A DNA stretch of 64,000 bases from Pseudomonas sp. LD120 (GCF_009861525.1 NZ_WVHL01000005.1:2294001-2358000); one strand, 5' to 3'; shown: positions 1-9,131, counted from the stretch's first letter. Notes: generated by a model from the sequence alone, not told the origin. Numbers and translations are program-made.

Positions 1-86
1 ATGCGTCCCTGGCCAAGACAATGAAAGAGACCGGTTTGAGCTCCGAGCAAGTCTTGAAGGTCGCCACACTGGCCATGCAGTCTTAG
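1..86 (+). CDS. 3' end of an unidentified protein gene (partial)
   Basis: An open frame enters from the left edge (first full codon at base 3) and stops at TAG 84-86. The visible 27 residues end in SSEQVLKVATLAMQS, a short helical, mildly amphipathic tail. I do not recognise the family. It converges with hemN and the two stop codons share bases 84-85, which suggests a genuine tail-to-tail gene pair. With only 27 residues the coding call itself is uncertain. Confidence 0.45.
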   Translation, partial: ASLAKTMKETGLSSEQVLKVATLAMQS

Positions 87-1465
87 ATCACTCGGGAAAA
101 ACGTTGGCGGTTTTGCTGGCCCAAGTACGCATCGAAGATCATGCACACCGAGCGCACTAGCAAGCGTCCCGCAGGCAAGACGCTGATCGATTCGCTGCTT
201 AGTTCGATCAAACCATCGTCGGCCATTCCCTCCAGTTCCGGCCATAGTTCATTGAAGTAGCCGCGAAAGTCGATATTGAACGTGTGCTCTATTTCTTCGA
301 ACTTAAGACTAAAGTTGCAGATCAGTTGTTGAATAACTTCACGGCGCAGACGATCGTCGGCGTTGCACACTAAGCCACGACTCGTGGCCAGTTGTGCGCC
401 GGCTAGAGCATTTTGATAGTGCGTCAGGTCGCTGCTGTTTTGGCAATAAAGATCACCGATCTGACTGATGGCGGAAACACCCAGTCCAATCAAGTCGCAA
501 TGACCGTGAGTGGTGTAACCCTGAAAGTTGCGTTGCAGGGTCGATTCTTCTTGCGCAATCGCCAGTTCGTCGTCGGGCAGGGCGAAATGATCCATGCCGA
601 TGTAGCGATAACCGGCGGCGGTCAGTTGCTCGATGGTACGTTGCAGCATCTGCAGTTTTTCTGCCGGTGCCGGCAGTTCATTGCTATTGATTCGCCGTTG
701 CGGCATGAAGCGCTCGGGCAGATGGGCGTAGTTGAACACCGACAGCCGATCCGGTTGCAGGCTGATGACTTCTTCCACGGTGCGGGCAAAGTTGTCCGGA
801 GTTTGCTTGGGCAGTCCGTAGATCAGGTCGATGTTGATGGAGCGAAACTGCAGGGTGCGAGCGGCCTCGATCACTGCTCGGGTTTCTTCCAGACTTTGCA
901 GGCGATTGACTGCTCGTTGCACCGCAGGGTCCAGGTCCTGAAGGCCGATACTGACCCGGTTGAAGCCCAGCTCTCGCAGCAGGCCCATGGTCGACCAGTC
1001 CGCTTCCCGGGGGTCGATCTCGATGCCATAGTCGCCGGAGTCATCGTCGAGCAGATTGAAGTGCTTGCGCAGCAAGGCCATCAGTTGGCGCAGTTCATCG
1101 TGGTTGAGAAAGGTCGGTGTGCCGCCGCCGAAGTGCAGTTGCTCGACCCGCTGGTTGGGTGCCAGGTGGCAGGCAATCAGTTGCATTTCTTGCTCTAGGC
1201 GCTGCAGGTAAGGCAAGGCGCGGCTGCGATCCTTGGTGATCACTTTGTTGCAGGCGCAGTAGTAGCAGATGTTGGCGCAGAACGGGATGTGCACGTACAG
1301 CGACAGCGGGCGCTGGGCCTTGCGGCTGTCGCGTAGGGCGTGCAGCAGATCGAAGGCGCCGACTTGACTGCTGAATTGCACCGCGGTCGGGTATGAGGTG
1401 TAGCGTGGTCCCGCCAGGTCGTAACGGCGGATCAGATCTGTGTCCCAACGAATGGCGTCGAGCAT
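83..1465 (-). CDS. hemN: Oxygen-independent coproporphyrinogen III oxidase HemN
   Basis: Radical-SAM enzyme that decarboxylates coproporphyrinogen III to protoporphyrinogen IX without oxygen, in the cytoplasm, as a late step of heme synthesis. The 460-residue protein has the family length. The N-terminal PRYTSYPTA segment is typical of HemN. The cluster motif is CX3CX2C at Cys63, Cys67 and Cys70, followed by Cys72, matching E. coli Cys62/66/69/71. The SAM-binding GGGTP motif is at residues 113-117. The gene stands next to the cbb3 oxidase assembly genes, as in other Pseudomonas, and carries a good ANR box about 71 bases before its start, so induction under low oxygen is expected. Its stop overlaps that of the convergent gene at the window edge. 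Confidence 0.97.
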   Translation of the reverse strand: MLDAIRWDTDLIRRYDLAGPRYTSYPTAVQFSSQVGAFDLLHALRDSRKAQRPLSLYVHIPFCANICYYCACNKVITKDRSRALPYLQRLEQEMQLIACHLAPNQRVEQLHFGGGTPTFLNHDELRQLMALLRKHFNLLDDDSGDYGIEIDPREADWSTMGLLRELGFNRVSIGLQDLDPAVQRAVNRLQSLEETRAVIEAARTLQFRSINIDLIYGLPKQTPDNFARTVEEVISLQPDRLSVFNYAHLPERFMPQRRINSNELPAPAEKLQMLQRTIEQLTAAGYRYIGMDHFALPDDELAIAQEESTLQRNFQGYTTHGHCDLIGLGVSAISQIGDLYCQNSSDLTHYQNALAGAQLATSRGLVCNADDRLRREVIQQLICNFSLKFEEIEHTFNIDFRGYFNELWPELEGMADDGLIELSSESISVLPAGRLLVRSVCMIFDAYLGQQNRQRFSRVI

Positions 1466-1501
1466 GCGGGAATTCCCCCGGATAGGCTGGCAGTGTTCGC
1501 G

Positions 1502-1543
1502 AGTCTAGGGGCTTCAGGCCGGGGCCATCTTGACTTGTATCAA
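1502..1543 (-). promoter_or_regulatory. ANR/FNR box and promoter of hemN
   Basis: TTGACTTGTATCAA at 1530-1543 matches the ANR/FNR consensus TTGAT-N4-ATCAA at 9 of 10 positions. On the minus strand a -10-like TAGACT (1502-1507) is centred 32 bases downstream of the box centre, the spacing of a class II FNR promoter with the site near -41.5. Both elements are seen in the sequence; ANR control is inferred from the family. Confidence 0.85.
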
Positions 1544-1606
1544 GGGTGTTCGGGAGCTGCCGGAGCAGCCCTGGCCGTGGGCTTGAGCTGTCACAACCGC
1601 CAAGTT

Positions 1607-1630
1607 GACCGCCGCCCGAAGGCGGCGGTC
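1607..1630 (-). terminator. Strong hairpin after the lipase gene
   Basis: A perfect 10-bp GC-rich stem with a 4-base loop (arms 1607-1616 and 1621-1630) begins 12 bases past the lipase stop. No T-tract follows on the minus strand, so it may act as an mRNA 3' end stabiliser or a weak terminator rather than a classical one. Confidence 0.6.
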
Positions 1631-1641
1631 GGCTGTCGGGC

Positions 1642-3501
1642 TCAGCCGATGAGGATCATGTCGCTGTTGAGTTGCGAGGCATTGAAGCCCACCAGGGTCA
1701 CGCTGTTGTCTCCCAGGCGGATCAAGGCGTCATTGCCTTGTTGGGTCGTCGCGTGGAGCACGGCCTCCGTGGAGCCAAACAGCTCGCGGGAGAATAGGAG
1801 TCGGTCATGACCGTTCTGATGAAGGTTGAAGTCGCTGATCCGGTCATGGCCGAAATTTCCCTGATCGAACACGAACAGGTCGCTGCCCACACCGCCACTG
1901 AGCAGGTCGTTGCCGCTACCACCAATCAGTACATCATTGCCGGACCCGCCATACAGCTCATCGTTGCCGCTGCCGCCGTGCAGCACGTCATGACCGGCGC
2001 CGCCATGCAGCAGGTCGTTGCCGGCGCCTCCATCGATGCGATCGTCGCCATCGAGGCCGAAGATCAGGTCACGGTCATTGCCGCCTGTCAGCAGATCGTT
2101 GCCGCTGCCGCCCTCTATCGCCTTGCTGTAGGACTTGTCGGAGCCCCACAGTCCTTCGTACACCAGTTTGCTAGCGGTGACGGTGTAGGCCGGCGTCAGC
2201 ATTTCACCCAGGCCGCTGAACAGTCCGCCGATTCCCGGCAGTTGGCCGAGGGCGTTGCCCAGGCCACTTTCAAACTCAATGTGTTCGACTCCGTGCAATT
2301 CCTTGAGGCCGTAGCGCCCGCTGCTGTCGTTAAGAAACAGGCTGCCGTCCTTAAGGCGGATGGCTTCATAGGTGTTCGCCGTACCCTTGAGAAACACCTT
2401 GTCATCACCGTCGCCGCCGGCCACCACGTCAGTGCCGGTGCTCAGACGGAAGCTGTCGTTGCCGGCAAAGCCATCGAGAAAGTCGTCGCCACGGCCATCC
2501 TGCAGCTTATCGGCGCTGGTACTACCCAGCAGAAAGGCTGGCTTGCCGTAATGGTCAGAGGTCGCGCTCCACTTGTCGCTGACCCAGGTTAAGGCGCGAC
2601 TCAGAGGGTCGAGGTTGCTGATGATCACGGTACTGTCGCGCTCGATGTAGTCATAGAAGCTGGATTGGGCGATGCGTTCGATCGGGTTAGTGAACAGGCC
2701 GCCGATGTGCGCCGACCAGTTGCTCAGATTGGCGATGGAGAATGGGCCGTTGGGCCAGGTCGGCAAGGCGTAGATGCTGTCGAAGAGAATCACGTTGTCG
2801 GTGCTAGAGTGGTAGTTGGCGTCGCTGCCCTTGAGGGCGTCGAGGATGGCCAGGCCCAGATCGGTCTCGCCGCCGACGATGCGATGCACCACGTCGTTTT
2901 CAAAGCCGAAGTTGAAAATCCCGTCACCGTCGTTGATCTTGGGCGACTCCATGCCGAAGTAGTCCGCATCCTTGAAGAAGCCGTCGGCGAGGCTGTCCTT
3001 GTTCAGGTACATGTTGTTGACCACGCCGCCGCCCAGGCTGTAGCCGGTGACCAGCACGTCCTTGCCGCTCAGGCCTTTGGCTCCGGCGTAGTCCTTGATC
3101 GCCTCCAGCAGGTAATCGAAGGTACGGATGTAGGAGTTGTCGATCATCGCCGGATAGAACAGCACGTCGCTCAGGGAGTTGGTCCCGGCGATAGAGAAGG
3201 CCACCTTGAGCAGTTGTCCCTGATCATCGTACTGGCCGAAGACTCTGGCCTGGGCGCCGAGGGTGTGCTCGCCCTTGAAGCTGCCGGTGATGTCGACGTG
3301 GCTGGTGTCGAGGTTCAGGTCACGGGCATTGAGTTCCTTCCAGCCGGTGGGCGGCTTGAAGTTATGGTTGCCATCAAGCAGCAGGCCGGGGATCTCGAAC
3401 AACTTGCCCGCGGTGGCGGTTCCGCTGGTATAGACCGCCAGGGTCCAGGCGTCAGAGATCAGTTGGCGGGCGTCTTGCCCTTTGTAGTCGAACATGGACA
3501 T
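1642..3501 (-). CDS. Secreted RTX lipase/polyurethanase, family I.3
   Basis: Extracellular triacylglycerol lipase/esterase of the family that includes Pseudomonas PueA/LipA and PML, exported by a type I (ABC) secretion system. The N-terminal half is an alpha/beta hydrolase with nucleophile Ser155 in GYSLGGG; family alignment from memory points to Asp in FENDVVHR and His in WSAHIGG as the other catalytic residues. The C-terminal part has about nine consecutive Ca2+-binding GGxGxDxLx nonapeptides (roughly residues 470-555). It ends in DMILIG, an acidic residue followed by hydrophobic ones, as in type I secretion signals; there is no N-terminal signal peptide. The ATG at 3501 is preferred over the one at 3507 because GGAG lies 8 bases before it. 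Length is 619 aa, close to PML (617). No secretion genes adjoin it. Substrate is not readable from sequence. Confidence 0.9.
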   Translation of the reverse strand: MSMFDYKGQDARQLISDAWTLAVYTSGTATAGKLFEIPGLLLDGNHNFKPPTGWKELNARDLNLDTSHVDITGSFKGEHTLGAQARVFGQYDDQGQLLKVAFSIAGTNSLSDVLFYPAMIDNSYIRTFDYLLEAIKDYAGAKGLSGKDVLVTGYSLGGGVVNNMYLNKDSLADGFFKDADYFGMESPKINDGDGIFNFGFENDVVHRIVGGETDLGLAILDALKGSDANYHSSTDNVILFDSIYALPTWPNGPFSIANLSNWSAHIGGLFTNPIERIAQSSFYDYIERDSTVIISNLDPLSRALTWVSDKWSATSDHYGKPAFLLGSTSADKLQDGRGDDFLDGFAGNDSFRLSTGTDVVAGGDGDDKVFLKGTANTYEAIRLKDGSLFLNDSSGRYGLKELHGVEHIEFESGLGNALGQLPGIGGLFSGLGEMLTPAYTVTASKLVYEGLWGSDKSYSKAIEGGSGNDLLTGGNDRDLIFGLDGDDRIDGGAGNDLLHGGAGHDVLHGGSGNDELYGGSGNDVLIGGSGNDLLSGGVGSDLFVFDQGNFGHDRISDFNLHQNGHDRLLFSRELFGSTEAVLHATTQQGNDALIRLGDNSVTLVGFNASQLNSDMILIG

Positions 3502-3688
3502 GTGCATTGCTCCTTGGCTCCCCGAGGGCGCATGGCGCGCGTCGGGCAGGCTTGCATCAATGAAGTGCGGTTCAATGAGCGGGGAGGAAGGGCGGGAGCC
3601 AATGGAATGCAGGTTCAGAAGGCGCTGGCCATTCCTCGTTCAGCGCGATTGGAGGCGCCAGGGGAGCGTAGTCCATGGCTGGCCTGGA

Positions 3689-4372
3689 TCAATGCCCCAT
3701 CAGCCAGTGTTGGTGTGGACCGGGTAGGGTCCAGATGCCGAAGAGGATGACCAGCAGGCCGCCGGCCAGGCGTACGCTGCGCCGCCGCAGCAGTGCGGTG
3801 ATTCGCTCCGCCGCCAGGCCGGTGGCCAGTAGGACCGGCCAGGTGCCTAGGCCGAATGCCAGCATTAACAGGGCGCTGTCCAGGGCGTTGCCCTGGCTTG
3901 CCGACCACAGCAGGGTGCTGTACACCAGGCCGCAGGGCAGCCAGCCCCAAAGAGCCCCAAGGAGCAGCGCGCGAGGCAGGCTGGAGACCGGCAGCAGGCG
4001 GTTGGCCACGGGCTGGATATGTCGCCACAGGCCCCGGCCCAGGCCTTCGATGCGGGTCAGGCCGCTCCACCAGCCGGCCAGGTACAGGCCCATGGCAATC
4101 AGCAACGCCCCCGCCAGTACTCGCATGAACAGCGCCACCGGGCTGCTGGCCACGGCCCAGCCAGCCAGGCCAACCAGCAGGCCGGCCAGGGCGTAGCTGA
4201 GGATGCGCCCCAGGTTGTACGCCAGCAGCAGGCGAAAGCGTCGGCTGCGTTGCGCCTGGGGAATGGCCAGGGTCAGGGCGCCCATCAGGCCGCCACACAT
4301 CCCCAGGCAGTGGCCGCCGCCCAAGAGTCCGAGGATCACTGCCGATACCAGCAGCGGCGCCAGCTCAAGCAT
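3689..4372 (-). CDS. Sulfite exporter TauE/SafE-like membrane protein next to ccoS
   Basis: Integral membrane protein of about 227 residues with six or so hydrophobic helices. The first helix carries GGGHCLGMCGG, a conserved His/Cys motif of the TauE/SafE (UreH/DsbD-like) group found beside cbb3 assembly genes; the cysteines suggest metal or thiol handling, which is inference. The ATG at 4372 overlaps the ccoS stop region by 8 bases and has AGGAA about 7 bases upstream; a longer reading from 4408 would overlap ccoS more. Last gene of the ccoG-H-I-S transcript. Its exact role in copper delivery or oxidase maturation is not established from sequence. Confidence 0.8.
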   Translation of the reverse strand: MLELAPLLVSAVILGLLGGGHCLGMCGGLMGALTLAIPQAQRSRRFRLLLAYNLGRILSYALAGLLVGLAGWAVASSPVALFMRVLAGALLIAMGLYLAGWWSGLTRIEGLGRGLWRHIQPVANRLLPVSSLPRALLLGALWGWLPCGLVYSTLLWSASQGNALDSALLMLAFGLGTWPVLLATGLAAERITALLRRRSVRLAGGLLVILFGIWTLPGPHQHWLMGH

Positions 4373-4595
4373 GAGGCGGTTCCTGTTTTTTGGGCGGCCC
4401 TGCTTCATCCATCTGGGCCCCCTTGGCTTCGTCTACGGCCGCAGTGTGGCTGGGGTCCTGGTCGTCGAACAGGATGCTGTGGGCCGGGCCGTCGAGGTCG
4501 TCGTACTGACCGCTGTCGACGGCCCAGAAGAAGATGTAGATGGCGATGGCCACGATCAGCAGGGCGGCCGGAATCATCACATAAAGAGCAGGCAT
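4365..4595 (-). CDS. ccoS: Cbb3-type cytochrome oxidase assembly protein CcoS
   Basis: Small membrane protein (76 aa) needed for insertion of cofactors into the cbb3 oxidase in organisms where it was studied. It has one N-terminal transmembrane segment (about residues 4-24, ending IYIFFWAVDSGQYDDLDGPA), followed by the family's signature FWAV..GQYDDLDGPA..IL region, then a hydrophilic acidic tail. It lies 21 bases after ccoI and overlaps the next gene, so translation is probably coupled. The motif and position make the call secure. Confidence 0.93.
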   Translation of the reverse strand: MPALYVMIPAALLIVAIAIYIFFWAVDSGQYDDLDGPAHSILFDDQDPSHTAAVDEAKGAQMDEAGPPKKQEPPHA

Positions 4596-4616
4596 CTGGA
4601 CTCCATGCCCGGCGGC

Positions 4617-7067
4617 TCAAGCCGGCAGCGGGCGGGTTTCGGGGGCTGTGGCGCTGTCGGCCAGCCCCGGCATGCGGGTCAGGCGTAGCGCGTTGAGCAC
4701 CACGGTCAGCGAACTGATGGACATGCCGACCGCGGCCCACACCGGAGTGATCCAGCCGAGGGCGGCGAACGGCAACATCAGGCCATTGTACAGCCCGGCC
4801 CAGAGCAGGTTCTCGATGATGACCCGGCGAGTTCGGCGGGCCAGGCTGAAAGCCTGCACCAGAGCGTCCAGGCGGTTGGACAAGAGCACCGCGTCGGCGC
4901 TGGTTTTCGCCAGGTCAGTGGCCGAACCCATGGCCACGCTGATGTCGGCCGCGGCCAGTACCGGCACATCATTGACGCCGTCACCGAGCATCAGCACTTT
5001 GCGGCCCTGTTGATGCAGGTGTTGCAGCACCTGCAGTTTGTCATCCGGGCGCAGGCCACCACGGGCTTCGTCGATTTGCAGTTCGGCGGCGACGCTGGCG
5101 ACCATCGGCGAGCTGTCGCCCGAGAGCAGTAGGGTATGCCAGCCTCGTGCCTTACACGCCGCCAGCAGGGCAGGAGCGTCACTGCGCAGGCGATCGTCAA
5201 GCACCAGCCAGGCGAGCGCACCCTGAGTGTCGCCGAGCAGCAGCCATTGGCCGGCCTCGTCGGGCATGGCGGGCACCGGGCAACCGCTGAGTTCGCAGAC
5301 AAACGCCGGCTGGCCGATGCGCAGGCGTTGCGTGCCCACCTGGCCTTCCAGGCCCAGCCCCGGGCTGCTGGTGACGTCCTCGGCGGCTACAGGGGCGCGG
5401 CCGAAGGCCTTGGCAATAGGGTGCTCGGAACGATTTTCCAGCGCGGCGGCCAGGCTCAGGCATTGATCGTTGGACAGCGGTCCCAAGGGGCGGATGGCGC
5501 GCAGTGCCAGGCGTCCTTCGGTGAGGGTGCCGGTCTTGTCGAAAATTACTGTGTCGATCTGATTCAGGCCTTCCAGCACATGACCGCGAGTCAGCAGTAG
5601 GCCGAGTTTGTGCAGGGTCCCGGTGGCGGCGGTCAGGGCGGTTGGGGTGGCCAGGGACAGTGCGCAAGGGCAGGTGGCGACCAGCATGGCCAGGACGATC
5701 CAGAAGGCGCGGGAGGCGTCCAACTGCCACCACAGTAGGCCGATGGCGGCAGCGGCAATCAGTGAGAACAGCAGAAACCACTGGGCCGCACGGTCGGCCA
5801 CTTCGGCCAGTCGAGGCTTCTCCGCCTGGGCCCTGTCCAGCAGGCGCACGATGGCGGACAGGCGGGTGTCCTGGCCCAAGGCCTGGACTTCCACCGTCAA
5901 CGCGCCTTCAACGTTCAGGGTGCCGGCGGTGACACTGTCCCCCAGGCTGCGGGGTTGCGGCAGGTATTCGCCGGTGAGCAGGGATTCATCGATGCTCGAC
6001 TGGCCATCGAGGATCTTGCCGTCGGCCGGCAGCACGGCACCGGGGTGGACCAGCACCCGGTCGCCCAGGCGCAATTCGGTGAGTAGGATACGTTCGCTCT
6101 GGCCGTCGTCGCCCAAGCGCAAGCAGGAGGCAGGCAGCAGGTTGACCAGTTGTGCGGTGGCCGCTGCGGTGCGCTCCCGAGCCCGGCGTTCCAGGTAGCG
6201 GCCGGCGAGAAGGAACAGAGCGAACATGCCCACCGCGTCGAAATACAGTTCGCCGACGCCGCTGATGGACGTCCATATTCCCGCCAGATAGGCCCCGCCG
6301 ATGGCCAGCGACACCGAGACGTCCATGGTCAGATGGCGGGTGCGCAGGTCACGCATGGCACCTTTGAAGAACGGGGCGCAACTGTAGAAGACGATCGGGG
6401 TGGTGAGGAACAGCGCGACCCAGCGCAGAATGGTGTGCAGTTCCGGGCTCAGGTCGATGTTGAATTCCGGCCAGGTGGCCATGGTTGCCATCATGGCCTG
6501 GAACCACAGCAGCCCGGCGACCCCCAGCTGGCGCAGAGCCAGGCGGTTCTCGCTGGCTAGTTGCTCGGAGGCACGGTCCGGCTGGTAAGGGTGGGCCGCA
6601 TAGCCGATGTGCCGCAGCTCACTGAGAACCTGGCTCAAGGGCAACTGGCTGTCGGCCCAGCGCACATGCAGTCGGTGGTTGGACAGGTTGAGTCGGGCTT
6701 CGGCCACCGCCGGCAGGCTGCGCAGGTGCTTTTCGATCAGCCAGCCGCAGGCCGCGCAACTGATGCCCTCCATCAGCAACGTGGCTTCCGCCAGATCGCC
6801 TTCGTGGCGCACGAACGGTTTTTGCACATCGGCGCGGTCGTACAGCGCCAATTCGTCCAGCAGTTGCACGGGCAAGGCGTCGGGGTTGGCTGAGGCTTCA
6901 CTGCGATGGCTGTAGTAGTGCTCCAGGCCGCCCGCGACGATCGCCTCGGCCACCGCCTGGCAACCGGGGCAGCAAAACTCGCGGGATTCGCCGAGCACGA
7001 CGGCGGTGAACCGGCTTCCGGCGGGAACCGGCAGGGCGCAGTGGTAGCAAGGCAGTGGCGTGGTCAT
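4617..7067 (-). CDS. ccoI: Copper-translocating P1B-type ATPase CcoI (FixI)
   Basis: Membrane ATPase that exports Cu+ toward the periplasm for the CuB centre of cbb3 oxidase. Domains in order: an N-terminal cysteine-rich stretch (CYHC, CCPGC) typical of CcoI/FixI, a heavy-metal-associated domain with CAAC (Cys104, Cys107), eight-helix membrane part with the CPC metal motif near residue 467, phosphorylation motif DKTGTLTEG near 508, SEHPIA, and hinge GDGVND near 692. Length 816 aa is normal for the family. It sits between ccoH and ccoS, which separates it from general CopA detoxification pumps. No strong Shine-Dalgarno is seen before ATG 7067. Confidence 0.95.
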   Translation of the reverse strand: MTTPLPCYHCALPVPAGSRFTAVVLGESREFCCPGCQAVAEAIVAGGLEHYYSHRSEASANPDALPVQLLDELALYDRADVQKPFVRHEGDLAEATLLMEGISCAACGWLIEKHLRSLPAVAEARLNLSNHRLHVRWADSQLPLSQVLSELRHIGYAAHPYQPDRASEQLASENRLALRQLGVAGLLWFQAMMATMATWPEFNIDLSPELHTILRWVALFLTTPIVFYSCAPFFKGAMRDLRTRHLTMDVSVSLAIGGAYLAGIWTSISGVGELYFDAVGMFALFLLAGRYLERRARERTAAATAQLVNLLPASCLRLGDDGQSERILLTELRLGDRVLVHPGAVLPADGKILDGQSSIDESLLTGEYLPQPRSLGDSVTAGTLNVEGALTVEVQALGQDTRLSAIVRLLDRAQAEKPRLAEVADRAAQWFLLFSLIAAAAIGLLWWQLDASRAFWIVLAMLVATCPCALSLATPTALTAATGTLHKLGLLLTRGHVLEGLNQIDTVIFDKTGTLTEGRLALRAIRPLGPLSNDQCLSLAAALENRSEHPIAKAFGRAPVAAEDVTSSPGLGLEGQVGTQRLRIGQPAFVCELSGCPVPAMPDEAGQWLLLGDTQGALAWLVLDDRLRSDAPALLAACKARGWHTLLLSGDSSPMVASVAAELQIDEARGGLRPDDKLQVLQHLHQQGRKVLMLGDGVNDVPVLAAADISVAMGSATDLAKTSADAVLLSNRLDALVQAFSLARRTRRVIIENLLWAGLYNGLMLPFAALGWITPVWAAVGMSISSLTVVLNALRLTRMPGLADSATAPETRPLPA

Positions 7068-7167
7068 CGGCGATCTTTGTGGTCGGGGAAAAACTCATCG
7101 CCGGCCAGTTGCCTGCAACCCGAGTGAGGGGAAAGGCGGCGGGCCGGTGATGGACGACAGGTGTTGA

Positions 7168-7701
7168 TCAGTTCAGGTCTTCCGCCCCTTGCAGCGGCTC
7201 ATCACCCAGCAGCAGGTCCTTGTCGTGGCTGACTTGTTCTTCTTCGAACATACGCCAGGTCTTGTCGCCTTCGACGCCCAGCAGTTCGACGAAGCGCCGG
7301 CCTTCGACTTGATCGGTCAGTTGGCCGATGTAGCGGCCGTGCTCGCTTTCGCTACGGGCCAGGGTGATCTTGCGGTCCTTCTCTGGCTGGGTTGGCGAGA
7401 TCAGGTTCAGTTCCAGGGTCTTGGGCTGGCTATTGCCGCTCAGGCGCAGCTCCACTTCCCCGGTCAGTTCGTCGAGGTGCATGCTGGCACGCATTTTCAG
7501 GGTCTGGGCCAGCAGTTCTCGGTCCAGGGAGCGGTTGATGCCCTTGCCGGCCTCGTAGTAGTTGTCGTTGACCAAGTTGTCCGGATTGTTCACGGCGATG
7601 GTCACCATGGACAGGGTCAGGGTCACCGAGCAAGCGAGGATGCCGATGATGATCCAGGGCCAGAGGTGCTTGTACCAAGGACTTGCGGTGGCGGTGGGCA
7701 T
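7168..7701 (-). CDS. ccoH: Cbb3 oxidase assembly protein CcoH (FixH family)
   Basis: Membrane-anchored protein that binds the cbb3 complex during assembly. It has one N-terminal transmembrane helix (about residues 11-36) and a periplasmic domain with the FixH features NNPDNLVNDNYYEAGK. Length is about 177 aa. The ATG at 7701 is chosen; a GTG two codons earlier (7707) is also possible. It follows ccoG after only a few bases, so the two are surely cotranscribed. Confidence 0.92.
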   Translation of the reverse strand: MPTATASPWYKHLWPWIIIGILACSVTLTLSMVTIAVNNPDNLVNDNYYEAGKGINRSLDRELLAQTLKMRASMHLDELTGEVELRLSGNSQPKTLELNLISPTQPEKDRKITLARSESEHGRYIGQLTDQVEGRRFVELLGVEGDKTWRMFEEEQVSHDKDLLLGDEPLQGAEDLN

Positions 7702-7712
7702 GGTCACTTCTC

Positions 7713-9131
7713 TTAACGAATTTGTGGGCCGATGAATCGGCTCTTGGCTTCAACGTGGACGCTGTCATCGTCGGCATCCTTGAGGATGAATTTCACCTCG
7801 TTGGTGGTCGATGGCAGTTGTTCCGGAGCAATCGACAGTTCCACTGGCATGCTGACGATATCGCCGGCGACCACGTGGATTTCGCGTTTGCCCTGCAGTT
7901 TCAGATCCGGCAGGCCGGCTGCGTCAAGCACATAGGTGTGATCGCGCTGATCCTTGTTCATGATCTTCAGGCTGTAGACGTTCTCGATCCGCCCTTCGGC
8001 GTTTTCGCGGTACAGCACGCGGTCCTTGCTGACGTCGAAACCCACCAGCGAGCGCATGAAGAATGCGGTCACCAGCAGACTGATCATGGTCAGCAGCACC
8101 AGGGCGTAACCGATCAGACGCGGACGCAGTTTATGGGTTTTCTGTCCGGAGAGGTTGTGTTCGGTGGTGTAGCTGATGAGGCCGCGGGGGTACTCCATCT
8201 TGTCCATGATGTTGTCGCAGGCGTCGATGCACGCGGCGCAACCGATGCACTCGATCTGCAGGCCGTCGCGGATGTCGATGCCGGTGGGGCAAACCTGGAC
8301 GCACATGGTGCAGTCGATACAGTCCCCCAGGCCCATGGCCTTGTAGTCGGCGCCTTTCTTGCGCGGGCCACGGCTTTCGCCACGGCGCGGATCGTAGGAG
8401 ACGATCAGGGTGTCCTTGTCGAACATAACGCTCTGGAAACGCGCGTAAGGGCACATGTAGATGCACACCTGTTCGCGCAGCCAGCCGGCGTTGCCATAGG
8501 TGGCCAGGGTGAAGAAACCAACCCAGAAATACGACCAGCCATCGGCTTGGCCGGTGAAGAAGTCGATGACCAGTTCGCGGATCGGCGAGAAGTAGCCGAC
8601 GAAGGTCATGCCGGTGACGAAACCGATCAGCAGCCAGAGGCTGTGCTTGCTCAGCTTGCGCAGGAGCTTGTTGGCGCTCATGGGGGCCTTGTCCAGCTTG
8701 ATCCGCTGGTTACGGTCGCCCTCGGTGACTTTCTCGCACCACATGAAGATCCAGGTCCAGACACTCTGCGGACAGGTGTAGCCGCACCAGATACGTCCGG
8801 CATAGACGGTGATAAAGAACAGGCCGAAGGCGGCAATGATCAGCAGGCCCGAGAGCAGGATGAAGTCCTGGGGCCAGAAGGTGGCGCCAAAAATGAAGAA
8901 CTTGCGCTCCGGCAGGTTCCACCAGACGGCCTGGTGGCCCCCCCAGTTGAGCCAGACAGTACCGAAGTAGAGCAGGAACAGACCGGCGCCGCCGAGCATG
9001 CGCAGGTTGCGGAACAGGCCAGTGAAGGCGCGGGTGTAGATTTTTTCCCTGGAGGCGTAGAGGTCAACGCTGTTATTCGCGTTTTTGGTGGGCGGGGTAA
9101 CGTTTTGTACGGGAATTTGGTTGCTCATCAT
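7713..9131 (-). CDS. ccoG: Cbb3 oxidase accessory protein CcoG (RdxA/FixG)
   Basis: Polyferredoxin-like membrane protein that takes part in copper reduction/delivery for cbb3 assembly. Several N-terminal membrane helices include YTCPQSVWTWIFMW, a NapH/CcoG signature. A two-cluster ferredoxin domain is visible around residues 265-305 with CIDCTMCVQVCP and CIGCAACIDACD. A C-terminal Ig-like FixG domain follows one more helix. Length is 472 aa. Two adjacent ATGs (9131, 9128) could start it. First gene of ccoG-H-I-S; a possible RoxR/PrrA-type dyad and a degenerate ANR-like site lie upstream. Confidence 0.95.
   Translation of the reverse strand: MMSNQIPVQNVTPPTKNANNSVDLYASREKIYTRAFTGLFRNLRMLGGAGLFLLYFGTVWLNWGGHQAVWWNLPERKFFIFGATFWPQDFILLSGLLIIAAFGLFFITVYAGRIWCGYTCPQSVWTWIFMWCEKVTEGDRNQRIKLDKAPMSANKLLRKLSKHSLWLLIGFVTGMTFVGYFSPIRELVIDFFTGQADGWSYFWVGFFTLATYGNAGWLREQVCIYMCPYARFQSVMFDKDTLIVSYDPRRGESRGPRKKGADYKAMGLGDCIDCTMCVQVCPTGIDIRDGLQIECIGCAACIDACDNIMDKMEYPRGLISYTTEHNLSGQKTHKLRPRLIGYALVLLTMISLLVTAFFMRSLVGFDVSKDRVLYRENAEGRIENVYSLKIMNKDQRDHTYVLDAAGLPDLKLQGKREIHVVAGDIVSMPVELSIAPEQLPSTTNEVKFILKDADDDSVHVEAKSRFIGPQIR

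Noticed and set aside
1880..2110. Periodic repeat array resembling a short tandem or CRISPR-like repeat
   Set aside because: The 27-base period encodes Ca2+-binding RTX nonapeptides of the lipase on the minus strand; there are no spacers or cas genes.
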